A stretch of DNA of 64,000 nucleotides from NCBI RefSeq assembly GCF_000517105.1, contig NZ_KI912148.1, positions 2,668,448 to 2,732,447 of the forward strand, read 5' to 3'. The notes beneath the pieces were generated by a model. That model did not search any database and was not told where the DNA came from. It worked only from the letters and a program-made list of their open reading frames with translations. A program made the translations under genes and the position numbers. Within the stretch, counting starts at the first letter, position 1; each line of letters opens with the position of its first letter. This document shows, piece after piece, positions 16,618 to 26,223 of the stretch. This stretch comes from Fischerella sp. PCC 9605 (GTDB lineage Bacteria > Cyanobacteriota > Cyanobacteriia > Cyanobacteriales > Nostocaceae).

Positions 16618-18429
16618 ATGACTGACGTTCCCGCAGATCGTATTCGTAATTTCTGTATTATTGCTCACATAGACCACGGGAAATCTACCCTTGCTGACCG
16701 ATTGCTGCAAGTCACCGGCACGGTGGATGAGCGGCAAATGAAGGAACAGTTTCTCGACAACATGGACCTAGAACGGGAGCGCGGCATTACCATTAAGCTG
16801 CAAGCAGCCCGAATGAATTACAAAGCAAAAGATGATCAGCATTATGTACTTAACTTAATTGATACTCCAGGACATGTAGATTTTTCGTATGAAGTATCTC
16901 GCAGTCTTGCCGCTTGTGAAGGTGCTCTTTTAGTCGTAGATGCTTCCCAAGGTGTAGAGGCGCAGACCTTGGCTAATGTCTATTTAGCACTGGAGCATAA
17001 TCTAGAAATCATTCCAGTTTTGAATAAAATTGACTTACCAGGGGCAGAGCCAGACAGGGTAATTCAGGAAATTGAAGAAATTATTGGTCTAGATTGTAGC
17101 GGTGCAATTCTTGCTTCTGCCAAAGAAGGAATTGGTATTGATGAGATTTTAGAAGCGATTGTGGAGCGCGTGCCGCCGCCACGAAATACAATCAATGAAC
17201 CCCTAAGAGCGCTGATATTTGATAGCTATTATGACAGCTATCGGGGAGTAATTGTGTATTTCCGCGTGATGGATGGGAAACTGAAGAAGGGCGACCGCAT
17301 CCATCTGATGGCGTCTGGGAAGGAATACGAAATTGACGAGTTAGGCGTACTTTCCCCCACCCAAAAGCCAGTTGAGGACTTGCACGCTGGAGAAGTGGGT
17401 TATCTAGCAGCGGCGATTAAAGCTGTAGCCGATGCACGGGTAGGAGATACCGTCACCCTCACCAACGCCAAAGCAGCTTCACCCTTGCCTGGTTACAAAG
17501 AAGCTAACCCGATGGTATTTTGTGGCATGTTTCCCATCGATGCTGACCAATTTGAAGACTTGCGAGAAGCGTTGGAAAAGCTGAAACTCAACGATGCGGC
17601 GCTGCACTACGAACCAGAAACCTCTAGTGCAATGGGGTTTGGCTTCCGTTGTGGTTTCCTTGGCTTGCTGCACATGGAAATTGTGCAAGAGCGGCTCGAA
17701 CGAGAGTATAACCTGGATTTAATTATTACAGCCCCCTCAGTAGTTTACCGGGTAACAACTACCAAGGGCGAGGTACTGGATATCGACAACCCCAGCCATT
17801 TGCCCTCTCCCAATGACCGGGAAAAAATTGAAGAACCTTATGTCCAGGTAGAGATGATTACACCGGAAACCTACGTCGGCACTTTGATGGAGTTGTCGCA
17901 AAACCGACGTGGTGTGTTTAAAGACATGAAATATCTCACCCAAGGACGCACTACACTCACTTACGAGTTACCTTTGGCAGAAGTTGTCACCGACTTTTTT
18001 GACCAAATGAAATCGCGATCGCGCGGTTATGCCAGTATGGAATATCACCTGATCGGCTACCGCGAAAATCCCTTGGTGAAGTTGGATATCATGATTAATG
18101 GTGAGCCGGTTGACTCGTTAGCTATGATTGTTCACCGTGATAAAGCTTATGGTGTTGGGCGATCGATGGCTGAGAAGCTAAAAGAATTGATTCCTCGCCA
18201 TCAATTCAAAGTACCAATTCAAGCGGCTATTGGCAGCAAGATTATCGCCAGCGAACACATCCCCGCCTTGCGGAAAGACGTGCTTGCTAAGTGTTACGGT
18301 GGTGACATTAGCCGGAAGAAGAAACTGTTGCAGAAGCAGGCTAAGGGTAAGAAGCGAATGAAAGCCGTGGGTACGGTGGATGTACCGCAGGAAGCGTTTA
18401 TGGCGGTGCTGCGTTTGGATCAGCAGTAA
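16618..18429 (+). CDS. lepA: Elongation factor 4 (LepA), ribosome back-translocase GTPase
   Basis: Translational GTPase that binds stalled or mis-translocated ribosomes. From the ATG at 16618 the protein is 603 aa, the family norm. The open frame extends upstream only through pyrimidine repeat DNA and is not used. Visible: G1 [16 protein letters not shown], switch [14 protein letters not shown]3 DTPGHVDF, G4 NKIDLPGA, G5 ASAKEGIG, then domains II-III ([13 protein letters not shown]) and the LepA-specific C-terminal domain ending [19 protein letters not shown]. All nucleotide-binding motifs are intact. A hairpin repeat follows the stop. Confidence 0.98.
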   Translation: MTDVPADRIRNFCIIAHIDHGKSTLADRLLQVTGTVDERQMKEQFLDNMDLERERGITIKLQAARMNYKAKDDQHYVLNLIDTPGHVDFSYEVSRSLAACEGALLVVDASQGVEAQTLANVYLALEHNLEIIPVLNKIDLPGAEPDRVIQEIEEIIGLDCSGAILASAKEGIGIDEILEAIVERVPPPRNTINEPLRALIFDSYYDSYRGVIVYFRVMDGKLKKGDRIHLMASGKEYEIDELGVLSPTQKPVEDLHAGEVGYLAAAIKAVADARVGDTVTLTNAKAASPLPGYKEANPMVFCGMFPIDADQFEDLREALEKLKLNDAALHYEPETSSAMGFGFRCGFLGLLHMEIVQERLEREYNLDLIITAPSVVYRVTTTKGEVLDIDNPSHLPSPNDREKIEEPYVQVEMITPETYVGTLMELSQNRRGVFKDMKYLTQGRTTLTYELPLAEVVTDFFDQMKSRSRGYASMEYHLIGYRENPLVKLDIMINGEPVDSLAMIVHRDKAYGVGRSMAEKLKELIPRHQFKVPIQAAIGSKIIASEHIPALRKDVLAKCYGGDISRKKKLLQKQAKGKKRMKAVGTVDVPQEAFMAVLRLDQQ

Positions 18430-18455
18430 CACCACTCTCAGTCTCTGGTTCTCTC

Positions 18456-18478
18456 GTTACCAGGCTTGACCTGGTAAC
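18456..18478 (+). terminator. Hairpin after lepA, related to interspersed repeat family 2
   Basis: GTTACCAGG and CCTGGTAAC form a perfect 9 bp stem with a CTTGA loop, 26 bases after the lepA stop. The arms match the CTCGTTA..AGGTT hairpin found at the end of both copies of repeat family 2. It can serve as a terminator, though no T-run follows directly. Confidence 0.5.
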
Positions 18479-18517
18479 TATTTCAACTTAATAAAGGCTG
18501 TTTGGTATAATTCCCAG

Positions 18518-19300
18518 ATGTTTGACAACATCTGCAAATTTCTCGCCGAAAACTTCTCTACAGACTTTGCCAGTTGGCTGTTGGGAGAACCTATTACCTT
18601 AACGGAACTCAGTCCTTCAGAACTCTCTCTGGAACCAATTCGTGCAGATGCACTGATTCTACTACAGTCAGATCAAACGGTTCTGCATCTAGAATTTCAG
18701 ACGCAAGCCAATGCTGATATTCCCTTTCGGATGATTGATTATCGGCTGCGAGTCTATCGCCGCTTTCCTCACAAGCGAATGCGTCAAGTGGTAATTTATT
18801 TGAGACAGAATAATTCTGAACTAGTACAACAGAATACATTCAGCATTCCAGGGACTCATCATGAATTTGAGGTAATTCGCCTATGGGAGCAGTCAACAGA
18901 TGTATTTTTGAGAACACCTAGACTGCTGCCTTTTGCTGTATTAAGTCGCACTACAGATCCGGTTAGTGTACTAAACCAAGTGGCAACGACAATTGAGGAA
19001 ATAACAGAGTCTCGAATTCAAAGTAATATTGCTGCATCCGCAGCGATTTTAGCTGGTTTAGTATTGAAGAAGGAAGTAATTAGGCAAATCTTAAGGGCAG
19101 AAATTATGCGAGAGTCAGTAATTTACCAGGACATTTTAGAGAAAGGTAAGGCAGAAGGCAAGGCGGAAGCATTACTACAAGTAGCAAGGAATCTGCTTCA
19201 AACTGGTATGCCTTTAGAGCAAATAGTTATGGTAACAGGGTTGTCTGCTGAACAGTTACGATTGTTGCAACAAGAGGGAGAAACCAACCCACCACAATAA
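18518..19300 (+). CDS. Rpn-family PD-(D/E)XK nuclease/putative transposase-like protein
   Basis: A 260-residue protein of the family called recombination-promoting nuclease or putative transposase (cyanobacterial DUF4351-adjacent type). The N-terminal half has the nuclease core: SLEPIRADALILL with the metal-binding Asp, then LHLEFQTQ supplying Glu and Gln, then RMIDYRLRVYRR and VVIYLRQN. The C-terminal part is helical, with KGKAEGKAEALLQVARNLLQ and a GMPLEQIVMVTGLSAEQLRLL tail typical of the family. Such proteins are abundant and variable in filamentous cyanobacteria. The physiological target is unknown. A tnpB element follows 50 bases downstream. Confidence 0.85.
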   Translation: MFDNICKFLAENFSTDFASWLLGEPITLTELSPSELSLEPIRADALILLQSDQTVLHLEFQTQANADIPFRMIDYRLRVYRRFPHKRMRQVVIYLRQNNSELVQQNTFSIPGTHHEFEVIRLWEQSTDVFLRTPRLLPFAVLSRTTDPVSVLNQVATTIEEITESRIQSNIAASAAILAGLVLKKEVIRQILRAEIMRESVIYQDILEKGKAEGKAEALLQVARNLLQTGMPLEQIVMVTGLSAEQLRLLQQEGETNPPQ

Positions 19301-19386
19301 GCGCCTATGCGAAATTTAATTGCGATAGTCCTAAAATATTAGTCATTCACATGTCTGTTGACAACAGACCAATTATAACAGTTGTA

Positions 19387-20574
19387 ATGAAAGCCAGATA
19401 TAAATTCCGTTTCTACCCGACAGACCAACAGCAACAGCTTTTAGCTCAGTTGTTTGGTTGTGTTCGCGTAGTTTGGAATGATGCATTGGCTATTTGCAAA
19501 AAATCTGAAAAACTACCAAGTACCAACGACTTGCAAAAGTTGGTGATTACCCAAGCTAAAAAAACTGAAGAACGAGTATGGTTGTCTGAGGTTTCTAACA
19601 TCCCGTTGCAACAGTCTGTTGCTGACTTAGGAGTTGCCTATCAAAACTTTTTTGATTCTGTTAAAGGTAAGCGTAAGGGTAAAAAAGTTGGCAGTCCGAA
19701 ATTCAAGAAGAAGACAAGCCAGCAGTCTGCAAGGTTTAGAATTGGTGGGTTCTCAATCAAAGGCAATGAGGTGTATCTTGCAAAAATTGGCAATGTTAAG
19801 CCGATTTGGTCTAGGAAACTACCTTCTACACCTACTTCAGTCACGGTAATTAAGGACTGTGCAAACCGCTATTTCCTTAGTTTTGTAGTGGAAGTTGAGC
19901 GTATTCAATTCGATGCCAAAAACCAAAGTATCGGTATTGATTTAGGTATTAAAACCTTTGCAGTGATGTCAGATGGATCTAAGGTTGAAAGTCCTAAGTA
20001 CTCAGCCTTAGACAGAAAAATCCGTAAACTTCAGAAGAAATTAGCCCGTCAACCGAAAGTCTCAAAACGTAGAAATAGAACTCGAATTAGAATTGCAAAG
20101 CTGCATAACAAAATTGCAGATACCCGCAAAGATTTCTTGCACAAATTATCTACCAAAGTCGTTAGCGAAAACCAAGCTATCGTTTTGGAAGATTTAAATG
20201 TGTCAGGGATGGTAAAAAACCGCAAGCTTGCTAGAGCGATTCGTCTCCAAGGCTGGAGAGAGTTTCGGGTATTGTGTGAGACTAAATCTGAAAGGCTAAA
20301 CCGGGAGTTCAGAGTAATTAGCAGGTGGGAACCAACAAGCCAAACTTGTTCTTGTTGTGGGTATCGGTGGGGCAAGGTTAATCTCTGTGTTCGGTCGGTG
20401 CTGTGTTTAAATTGTGGTACAGAACACGACAGAGACGAAAATGCGGCTAAAAATATAAACAAAGTCGGGATGGGTCATCGCCACGACTCTAAATGGACAC
20501 AGAGACAGAGTCAGACTACCTCGGTAGCATCAGTCAATGAAGTGTCAAGAATCACCGCACCTTCAGGTCGGTGA
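19387..20574 (+). CDS. tnpB: TnpB, RNA-guided endonuclease of the IS200/IS605 family
   Basis: A 395-residue nuclease that uses a right-end-derived omega RNA to cut DNA next to a transposon-associated motif. The start at 19387 (MKARYKFRFYPT) is chosen because the typical N-terminus begins there; an ATG at 19351 lies in the left-end palindrome. Visible: an N-terminal helical domain with IPLQQSVADL, then the split RuvC domain with Asp185 in IGIDLGIKTFAV, Glu268 in IVLEDLNVSGM and Asp350 in EHDRDENAAKNI. A zinc ribbon lies between (CSCCG and CLNCG). All catalytic residues are intact, so it may be active. Confidence 0.93.
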   Translation: MKARYKFRFYPTDQQQQLLAQLFGCVRVVWNDALAICKKSEKLPSTNDLQKLVITQAKKTEERVWLSEVSNIPLQQSVADLGVAYQNFFDSVKGKRKGKKVGSPKFKKKTSQQSARFRIGGFSIKGNEVYLAKIGNVKPIWSRKLPSTPTSVTVIKDCANRYFLSFVVEVERIQFDAKNQSIGIDLGIKTFAVMSDGSKVESPKYSALDRKIRKLQKKLARQPKVSKRRNRTRIRIAKLHNKIADTRKDFLHKLSTKVVSENQAIVLEDLNVSGMVKNRKLARAIRLQGWREFRVLCETKSERLNREFRVISRWEPTSQTCSCCGYRWGKVNLCVRSVLCLNCGTEHDRDENAAKNINKVGMGHRHDSKWTQRQSQTTSVASVNEVSRITAPSGR

Positions 20575-20583
20575 GTATGTCAA
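20545..20583 (+). ncRNA. Probable omega-RNA 3' scaffold / right end of the tnpB element
   Basis: CACCGCACC-TTCA-GGTCGGTG forms a hairpin overlapping the tnpB stop, then AGTATG and TCAA. In this family the guide RNA scaffold covers the 3' part of tnpB plus the right end. The guide would be the flank just after TCAA, starting TTTTAGGACAATC. Evidence is structural only. Confidence 0.5.
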
Positions 20584-20730
20584 TTTTAGGACAATCACTA
20601 CTAAGGTAACTTTGCAAAATTCCCACACACAGCATATATAGTGCTTCTTGGTTGAGTGCAATACACCAAAGTCTTGAAATCGCGCTCATCGATTACTACG
20701 AACGTGTGCGATCGCCCTGCCTAATATCTT

Positions 20731-21138
20731 TTACCGCTGATTCAACTGTTGCAATAACAAATTTAAATCTTTTGTGCGTTGCTCGGTGATGCGAGCTAAG
20801 CAATTAATTCTGGTGGGTGATTCTAATGAACCCCCTGCATAGATACCGCCCTCAAAAGCACAAGCCGCATCTCGAAACTTTATCCAGGCTAGCTGTGCGT
20901 TAGTCAATCTTTTCTTTTGATTTGCGTTTAATTTTGGCTGTAACGCTTGATAAACTTGATTAAGTTTCTTATCAGCCGCCTTATAGGCGCGATCGCCGCA
21001 AATTAACATCTCTTGTGTAGTTTGGGGAGCTTGACAGTTGACATTTTGAGTAATTTGTTGAGAACTATGTCCTGCAAAGCTAGGTGCATTAGTAATACCC
21101 AACAGCGACAGTGCGGCAAGTGCGAAGAACTTCTTCAT
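20731..21138 (-). CDS. Exported LprI/DUF1311-family protein
   Basis: A 135-residue protein with a signal peptide (FFALAALSLLGITNAPSFAG) and the lysozyme-inhibitor-LprI-type domain: CQAPQTTQEMLICGDRAYKA, LNQVYQAL, LTNAQLAWIKFRDAACAFEGG, NCLARITEQRTKDL. The four cysteines expected to form disulphides are present (in NCQAP, LICGD, AACAF, NCLAR). Some family members inhibit lysozyme; whether this one does is unknown. Probably periplasmic. Single gene. Confidence 0.87.
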   Translation of the reverse strand: MKKFFALAALSLLGITNAPSFAGHSSQQITQNVNCQAPQTTQEMLICGDRAYKAADKKLNQVYQALQPKLNANQKKRLTNAQLAWIKFRDAACAFEGGIYAGGSLESPTRINCLARITEQRTKDLNLLLQQLNQR

Positions 21139-21384
21139 AATTCACTCCTGATAAATTAGCATATTAAATCACAATTTATAGCCGTCACCATGTGGATATT
21201 ACTGTGAATGACTAGCAGTCAATCGGATTTCACACCACGAAAATCGCAATTTCACAACTATATCTTCTGTTCAGAATTCACCAGGCACACGTTAAGCTTG
21301 ATGAAGGTAGCAATTTATTGCGCTTTTTATATTAATTACTCTTTTGCTGGTAATTTTTAATTTTCACTGCTTGAGAAACTCGGA

Positions 21385-22137
21385 ATGCTAGACCAAATTT
21401 TTGATTACCTTCACCTTCATCTCAGCATTGAAGCGTCTATAGTCCTGCTGATCCTGATCTTTCTAGAGGCAGTGCTATCTGCTGACAATGCGATCGCTCT
21501 CGCTGCGATCGCCCAAGGATTGGAAGATAAAAAACTTGAACGTCAGGCACTTAACCTGGGTCTAGTCGTTGCCTATGTCCTCAGAATTACATTACTACTT
21601 AGTGCTACCTGGGTGCAACAGTTCTGGCAATTTGAGTTGCTAGGTGCAGCTTACCTCCTGTGGCTAGTATTCCAACATTTCACCTCAGAAGAAGAAGAAA
21701 CCGACGGACATCATCACCACGGCCCCCGTTTTAGCTCTTTGTGGCAAGTAATACCAGTTATTGCCCTGACAGATTTGGCTTTTTCTTTGGATAGCGTTAC
21801 CACTGCGATCGCTGTTTCTCAAGAAACTTGGTTGGTACTCACTGGTACAACTATTGGGATCGTGACTCTGCGTTTTATGGCGGGTTTGTTTATCCGTTGG
21901 TTAGATGAATTTGAGAACCTAGAAGACGCAGGCTATATCACTGTGTCGTTAGTGGGTTTGCGCCTACTGTTGAAAGTGGTCAATGATGCTTTTGTACCGC
22001 CAGAATGGTTAATGATTACTGCGATCGCTCTGATTTTAACCTGGGGATTCTCCAAGCGTACCCTAACAGAATTAACACCAGAACCGGAAACAGAAAAGAC
22101 GGAAATTAATGTAGAGGGACTGGGGACTAGGGACTAG
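21385..22137 (+). CDS. TerC-family integral membrane protein
   Basis: A 250-residue protein with about seven hydrophobic segments. It has the TerC hallmarks: acidic residues inside membrane helices, here FLEAVLSADNAIALAAIAQ near the N-terminus and LTDLAFSLDSVTTAIAVS in the middle. A His/Glu/Asp-rich cytosolic loop (SEEEETDGHHHHGP) between them could bind metal. Relatives act in metal (often Mn2+) export or tellurite resistance. A plant/cyanobacterial member is needed for thylakoid assembly. Substrate is inferred only. I looked for a yybP-ykoY riboswitch in the 245-base upstream spacer and found none convincing. Confidence 0.88.
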   Translation: MLDQIFDYLHLHLSIEASIVLLILIFLEAVLSADNAIALAAIAQGLEDKKLERQALNLGLVVAYVLRITLLLSATWVQQFWQFELLGAAYLLWLVFQHFTSEEEETDGHHHHGPRFSSLWQVIPVIALTDLAFSLDSVTTAIAVSQETWLVLTGTTIGIVTLRFMAGLFIRWLDEFENLEDAGYITVSLVGLRLLLKVVNDAFVPPEWLMITAIALILTWGFSKRTLTELTPEPETEKTEINVEGLGTRD

Positions 22138-22198
22138 GGCATCGGGCAAGGGGCATCGGGCATCGGGCAATGGGCATCGGGCATTGGGCAAGGGGCAA
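22136..22198. repeat. STRR block GGGCATC/GGGCAAG
   Basis: About nine 7-base units of GGGCATC, GGGCAAG and GGGCAAT follow the terC-family stop directly, then CCCAATA/CCCCAAT units. The two parts are loosely complementary and lie between convergent genes (terC and ndk), so they may act as a two-way transcription block. Confidence 0.75.
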
Positions 22199-22261
22199 AG
22201 ATAATGGTTAAATCCTAATTTCCAATACCCAATACTCAATCCCCAATCCCCGATCCCTAAA

Positions 22262-22711
22262 TTACTCGTGCAACCAAGGCATCAACTGCGGTTGCCAACT
22301 CACCAATTCTTCTTCCTTAAACCATAGAGCAATTTCACGCTGTGCTGTCTCGATAGCATCGGAACCGTGGATAATATTGCGACCAATATTTACACCAAAG
22401 TCACCCCGAATTGTCCCAGGTTCTGCCGTCAAAGGGTTAGTTGCACCAATCATTTTTCTAGCAGCAGCAACGACGCCTTCACCTTCCCAAACCATCGCTA
22501 CCACAGGGCCAGAAGTAATAAAATCAACCAACCCTGCAAAAAACGGTCTTTCTTTGTGAACGTCGTAGTGCGCTTCAGCTAATTCCCGGGTAACTTTCAT
22601 GAACTTTAAGCCCACCAGGGTAAAGCCTTTTGTTTCAAAGCGACGGACAATTTCACCAACTAGTCCGCGCTGTACGCCGTCAGGCTTAATTGCAAGAAAT
22701 GTGCGTTCCAA
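22262..22711 (-). CDS. ndk: Nucleoside diphosphate kinase
   Basis: Transfers the gamma phosphate between nucleoside tri- and diphosphates through a phosphohistidine, balancing NTP pools in the cytoplasm. The correct start is the TTG at 22709-22711. It is preceded by GAGGAG at 22721-22726 (minus strand) and gives the usual 149-residue protein starting (M)[15 protein letters not shown]. The ATG 26 codons upstream would add a repeat-encoded tail. Visible: [37 protein letters not shown], and the active-site His115 in [12 protein letters not shown]. Complete. Convergent with the terC-family gene. Confidence 0.97.
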   Translation of the reverse strand: MERTFLAIKPDGVQRGLVGEIVRRFETKGFTLVGLKFMKVTRELAEAHYDVHKERPFFAGLVDFITSGPVVAMVWEGEGVVAAARKMIGATNPLTAEPGTIRGDFGVNIGRNIIHGSDAIETAQREIALWFKEEELVSWQPQLMPWLHE

Positions 22712-22968
22712 AGCTGCTATCTCCTCAAACTGAATGAATTTGTTATTAGTCAAGAGTCCAGAGTCAACAGTCCATAGCCAAGAATCCAAGTTTTCTGTAG
22801 TCTTATAGTCTCAAGTTCGAGCCGATAGTGTTTTTACTATTGACTATTGACCATTGACTCAGGATTAATGACCAATCACAGAATATCTTAGAAATTATCT
22901 CAGGGTACATGTGTCTGCAAAGATGAATAAGTTAGATTGTTCATGGGTGAAACACAAAGGTCAGGAAA

Positions 22969-24987
22969 ATGCGTCTTGAGTCAACTGCTACATCAGATGA
23001 GGTAGTTAAACCGCCCTCCCATAATAGTAAAAAAGCTGAATTGAAGAATCACAAACAAAAGAAACTGCTGCCACCTGCCAGCACACCAGAGGGCACATAT
23101 GTTTGGAAAATAGAAGATAGCGAAGCGTTGTACCGGATTGAAGGTTGGGGACAACCCTATTTTTCAATTAACGCAGCTGGTCACATTACTGTTTCTCCCA
23201 AGGGCGATCGCGGCGGTTCTCTCGATTTGTATGAATTGGTCAATGCTCTTAAACAGCGTAATCTCGGACTGCCTCTATTGATTAGGTTTTCCGATATTTT
23301 AGAAGACCGGATCGAGCGCTTGAACGCTTGTTTTGCCAAAGCGATCGCTCGCTACAACTATCCTGGAGTTTACCGTGGTGTATTTCCCGTTAAGTGCAAC
23401 CAGCAGCGACATTTAGTTGAAGACTTGGTACGCTTTGGCAAACCGCATCAATTTGGCTTAGAAGCTGGTTCTAAGCCGGAATTAATGATTGCCCTGGCAA
23501 CGCTGGATACACCAGGAGCGTTGTTAATCTGTAATGGTTACAAAGACAAGGAATACATCGAAACAGCGATGCTAGCCCAAAGACTGGGGCAGACGCCGAT
23601 AATTGTCTTAGAACAGATTGAAGAAGTTGATTTAGTCATCGAAGCTAGTCAACAGTTGGGCATTCAGCCAATTGTTGGCGTGAGAGCTAAACTGAGTACC
23701 CAAGGCATGGGACGCTGGGGAACCTCTAGCGGCGATCGCGCTAAGTTTGGTCTGACCATTCCAGAAATTATCCAAGCAGTTGACAAGTTACGTGCTGCTA
23801 ATCTGTTAGATTCTCTCCAACTTTTGCATTTCCATGTTGGGTCGCAAATTTCTGCCATTAATGTGATTAAAGATGCCATCCAGGAAGCCAGCCGTATTTA
23901 TGTAGAGTTGGCAGCACTGGGGGCAAATATGAAATATCTCGATGTTGGCGGTGGTTTGGGTGTAGATTACGACGGCTCGCAAACTAATTTCTATGCCTCG
24001 AAAAACTACAACATGCAGAACTACGCCAATGATATTGTGGCAGAGCTAAAAGATACTTGTGCTGAGCGAAATATACCTGTACCAACACTGATTAGTGAAA
24101 GCGGAAGGGCGATCGCCTCTCACCAATCGGTACTAATTTTTGATGTTCTCAGTATCAGTGAAGTCTTAACCGAACTACCTGAACCTCCAAAAGATGGGGA
24201 ATCCCACATTATCACCTACCTGTGGGAAACCTACCAGTCAATCAACGAAGAAAATTACCAAGAGTTCTACCACGACGCCACCCAATTTAAAGAAGAAGCC
24301 ATTAGCCGCTTCAACTTGGGAATATTGAGCATTACCGAACGCGCCAAGGCAGAACGGCTTTACTGGGCTTGTTGTCAAAAAATATTGAACATAACCAGAC
24401 AGCAAGAATACGTACCAGATGAAATGGAAGACCTAGAAAAAATCATGGCTTCAATCTACTACGTCAATTTATCTGTGTTTCAATCAGCACCAGATTGCTG
24501 GGCGATTGACCAATTATTCCCGATTATGCCGATCCATCGCTTGGGTGAAGAACCAACGCGGCGGGGTATTTTGGCAGACCTTACCTGCGATAGTGACGGC
24601 AAAATCGATCGCTTTATCGATCTGCGGGATGTGAAGTCTGTCTTAGAGCTCCACCCCTTCAACCCAGGAGAACCTTACTATTTGGGAATGTTCCTCAATG
24701 GAGCGTACCAAGAAATCATGGGAAATTTACATAACCTCTTCGGTGACACTAACGCCGTCCATATCCAATTGACACCCAAAGGCTACCAAATTCAACATGT
24801 TGTCAAGGGTGATACCATGACTGAAGTAGTAGGATATGTACAGTACGACTCTGAAGATATGGTGGAAAACATCCGCCAGCGTTGCGAACAAGCTTTAGAA
24901 GAAAATCGCATTACTCTTGCAGAATCCCAGCGACTGCTGCAAACTTACGAACAGAGTTTAAGAAGATATACGTATCTGAATAGTTAG
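22969..24987 (+). CDS. speA: Biosynthetic arginine decarboxylase
   Basis: PLP enzyme making agmatine from arginine, the first step of putrescine/spermidine synthesis and a route of arginine catabolism in cyanobacteria. The 672-residue protein has the alanine-racemase-type barrel: PLP-lysine in GVFPVKCNQQRH, FGLEAGSKPEL, ICNGYKDKEYIETA, RAKLSTQGMGRWGTSSGDRAKFGL, LLHFHVGSQ, and LDVGGGLGVDYDGS for phosphate. The C-terminal beta domain has ISESGRAIASHQSVLIFDV and LADLTCDSDGKIDRF, with the cysteine-containing active-site segment. The length fits SpeA. The start is supported by CAGGAAA upstream. Confidence 0.96.
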   Translation: MRLESTATSDEVVKPPSHNSKKAELKNHKQKKLLPPASTPEGTYVWKIEDSEALYRIEGWGQPYFSINAAGHITVSPKGDRGGSLDLYELVNALKQRNLGLPLLIRFSDILEDRIERLNACFAKAIARYNYPGVYRGVFPVKCNQQRHLVEDLVRFGKPHQFGLEAGSKPELMIALATLDTPGALLICNGYKDKEYIETAMLAQRLGQTPIIVLEQIEEVDLVIEASQQLGIQPIVGVRAKLSTQGMGRWGTSSGDRAKFGLTIPEIIQAVDKLRAANLLDSLQLLHFHVGSQISAINVIKDAIQEASRIYVELAALGANMKYLDVGGGLGVDYDGSQTNFYASKNYNMQNYANDIVAELKDTCAERNIPVPTLISESGRAIASHQSVLIFDVLSISEVLTELPEPPKDGESHIITYLWETYQSINEENYQEFYHDATQFKEEAISRFNLGILSITERAKAERLYWACCQKILNITRQQEYVPDEMEDLEKIMASIYYVNLSVFQSAPDCWAIDQLFPIMPIHRLGEEPTRRGILADLTCDSDGKIDRFIDLRDVKSVLELHPFNPGEPYYLGMFLNGAYQEIMGNLHNLFGDTNAVHIQLTPKGYQIQHVVKGDTMTEVVGYVQYDSEDMVENIRQRCEQALEENRITLAESQRLLQTYEQSLRRYTYLNS

Positions 24988-24989
24988 TA

Positions 24990-25047
24990 GTTGGTGGTTG
25001 TTTGTTGTTTGTGGTTTGGAATAACCAACCAACAACCAACAACCAAC
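24990..25047. terminator. STRR fold-back between convergent genes
   Basis: GTTGGTGGTTG/TTTGTGG units are followed, after TTTGGAATAA, by the inverted CCAACCAACAACC units. The resulting long hairpin sits between the speA stop and the stop of the convergent nucleotidyltransferase gene, a position suited to bidirectional termination. Confidence 0.5.
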
Positions 25048-25056
25048 AATCAACAA

Positions 25057-26223
25057 TTAACTGGCGTTTGTCCCCAACAATTCTGCGATCGCTTGCCGTT
25101 CAGCTGGGGTTTGGGATGGCGGTGTTTGACGAGCATCGGTAATTAGCCAATCTAACGCCGCAGCTTGGACGTCTATTGTTGCCCCAGTCTTATCTACGCA
25201 GTAACGTCCAAACACTAACTTATCGACTAGCCGCACTCCCGGCCCCAAGCGCGACCATTCAAAAATTACGCTGTTTTCTACCGTCGCCCCACTGCATATC
25301 CAGCAGTTTGGGCCGATCATTGTTGGACCGACTATCTTTGCACCGTCTTCGATTTTGGTCATGGCACCAATGTACACTGGCCCTGTGATATCAACTTTGT
25401 CCCAATTTACCGCCACGTTTAAGCCAGTGTAGATACCAGGGGCGACTTGATGACCAGGGATTTGTACGTTTTTGATCTCTCCTAACAGCACACCGCGAAT
25501 TGCCCGCCAGTAGTCAGGGACTTTACCAATATCCACCCATTCAAAATCCATCGGGATTGCGTAGAAAGGTGCACCCAATTCTACTAGTTTGGGGAATAGT
25601 TGGCTGCCAATATCATACTCTGTACCAGAGGGGATGTAGTTCAACACCTCTGGTTCAAAGATGTAGATACCCGTGTTAATGTTTGTGCTAAGGGCTTCAT
25701 CTACCTTGGGTTTTTCTTGGAAAGCTTTCACGCGGCCATCGTTATCGGTGACAACCACACCATAACTAGAAACCTCTTCCTTGGGAACAGATTTCATGAT
25801 GATAGTAGCAATTGAACCCTTGGATTTATGCCACTTAACTGCTGCTGTCAAATCTAGGTCAATCAAAGCATCTCCGCACAAAACCACAAAAGTATCGTCA
25901 AAAAACGGGTAAAAATCCTGGATTTTCTTCATCCCGCCAGCAGAACCAAGGGCTTCACCTACCAGCGTACCCTCAACAATTCGTCCTTCAAAAGAATAAG
26001 CAATTTGTACGCCAAATCGCTGACCATCACGGAAATAGCTTTCAATTTCCTCAGCCAAATGGCTGACATTGACCATAATCTGGTCAAACCCATGTTGGCG
26101 TAACAGTTCTAGTAAAAATTCCATCACTGGCTTTTGCAGGATGGGCATCATCGGTTTGGGCATAGTGTACGTAATCGGACGCACCCGAGTTCCCTTACCC
26201 GCTGCCAGAATCATCGCCTTCAT
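25057..26223 (-). CDS. NDP-sugar pyrophosphorylase (mannose-1-phosphate guanylyltransferase type)
   Basis: A 388-residue nucleotidyltransferase that makes an NDP-sugar (probably GDP-mannose) for polysaccharide synthesis. The N-terminal Rossmann-like domain has the signature MKAMILAAGKGTRVRPITYTMPKPMMPI, then VVLCGDALIDLDL with the metal-binding Asp, VVTDNDGRVKAFQEKP, NTGIYIFEPEVL and DFEWVDIGKVPDYW. The C-terminal part is a left-handed beta-helix of hexapeptide repeats (VYIGAMTKIEDGAKIVGPT, IGPNCWICSGATVENSV). The phosphomannomutase domain fused in some cyanobacterial relatives is absent. Sugar specificity is inferred from similarity in motif spacing. Confidence 0.88.
   Translation of the reverse strand: MKAMILAAGKGTRVRPITYTMPKPMMPILQKPVMEFLLELLRQHGFDQIMVNVSHLAEEIESYFRDGQRFGVQIAYSFEGRIVEGTLVGEALGSAGGMKKIQDFYPFFDDTFVVLCGDALIDLDLTAAVKWHKSKGSIATIIMKSVPKEEVSSYGVVVTDNDGRVKAFQEKPKVDEALSTNINTGIYIFEPEVLNYIPSGTEYDIGSQLFPKLVELGAPFYAIPMDFEWVDIGKVPDYWRAIRGVLLGEIKNVQIPGHQVAPGIYTGLNVAVNWDKVDITGPVYIGAMTKIEDGAKIVGPTMIGPNCWICSGATVENSVIFEWSRLGPGVRLVDKLVFGRYCVDKTGATIDVQAAALDWLITDARQTPPSQTPAERQAIAELLGTNAS

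Larger units (their letters stand above)
19351..20583 (+). mobile_element. IS200/IS605-family element carrying only tnpB
   Basis: Inferred ends: the left end begins after ATTCAC at 19345-19350 with a subterminal palindrome (GTCTGTTG-A-CAACAGAC, 19354-19370). The right end closes after the hairpin at 20553-20573 with TCAA at 20580-20583. No tnpA transposase is present, so the element is non-autonomous or relies on TnpA in trans. Flanks read GTCCTAAAA on the left and TTTTAGGAC on the right, which means it split a pre-existing hairpin. The end calls rest on pattern and on analogy with elements that use TCAA at the right end. Confidence 0.7.

Noticed and set aside
20049-20462. 137-codon minus-strand frame inside tnpB
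   Set aside because: Shadow of the tnpB RuvC and zinc-ribbon region, with no independent support.
21139-21384. Possible manganese (yybP-ykoY) riboswitch before the TerC-family gene
   Set aside because: Considered because this family is sometimes controlled that way, but I could not find the conserved motifs in the spacer.
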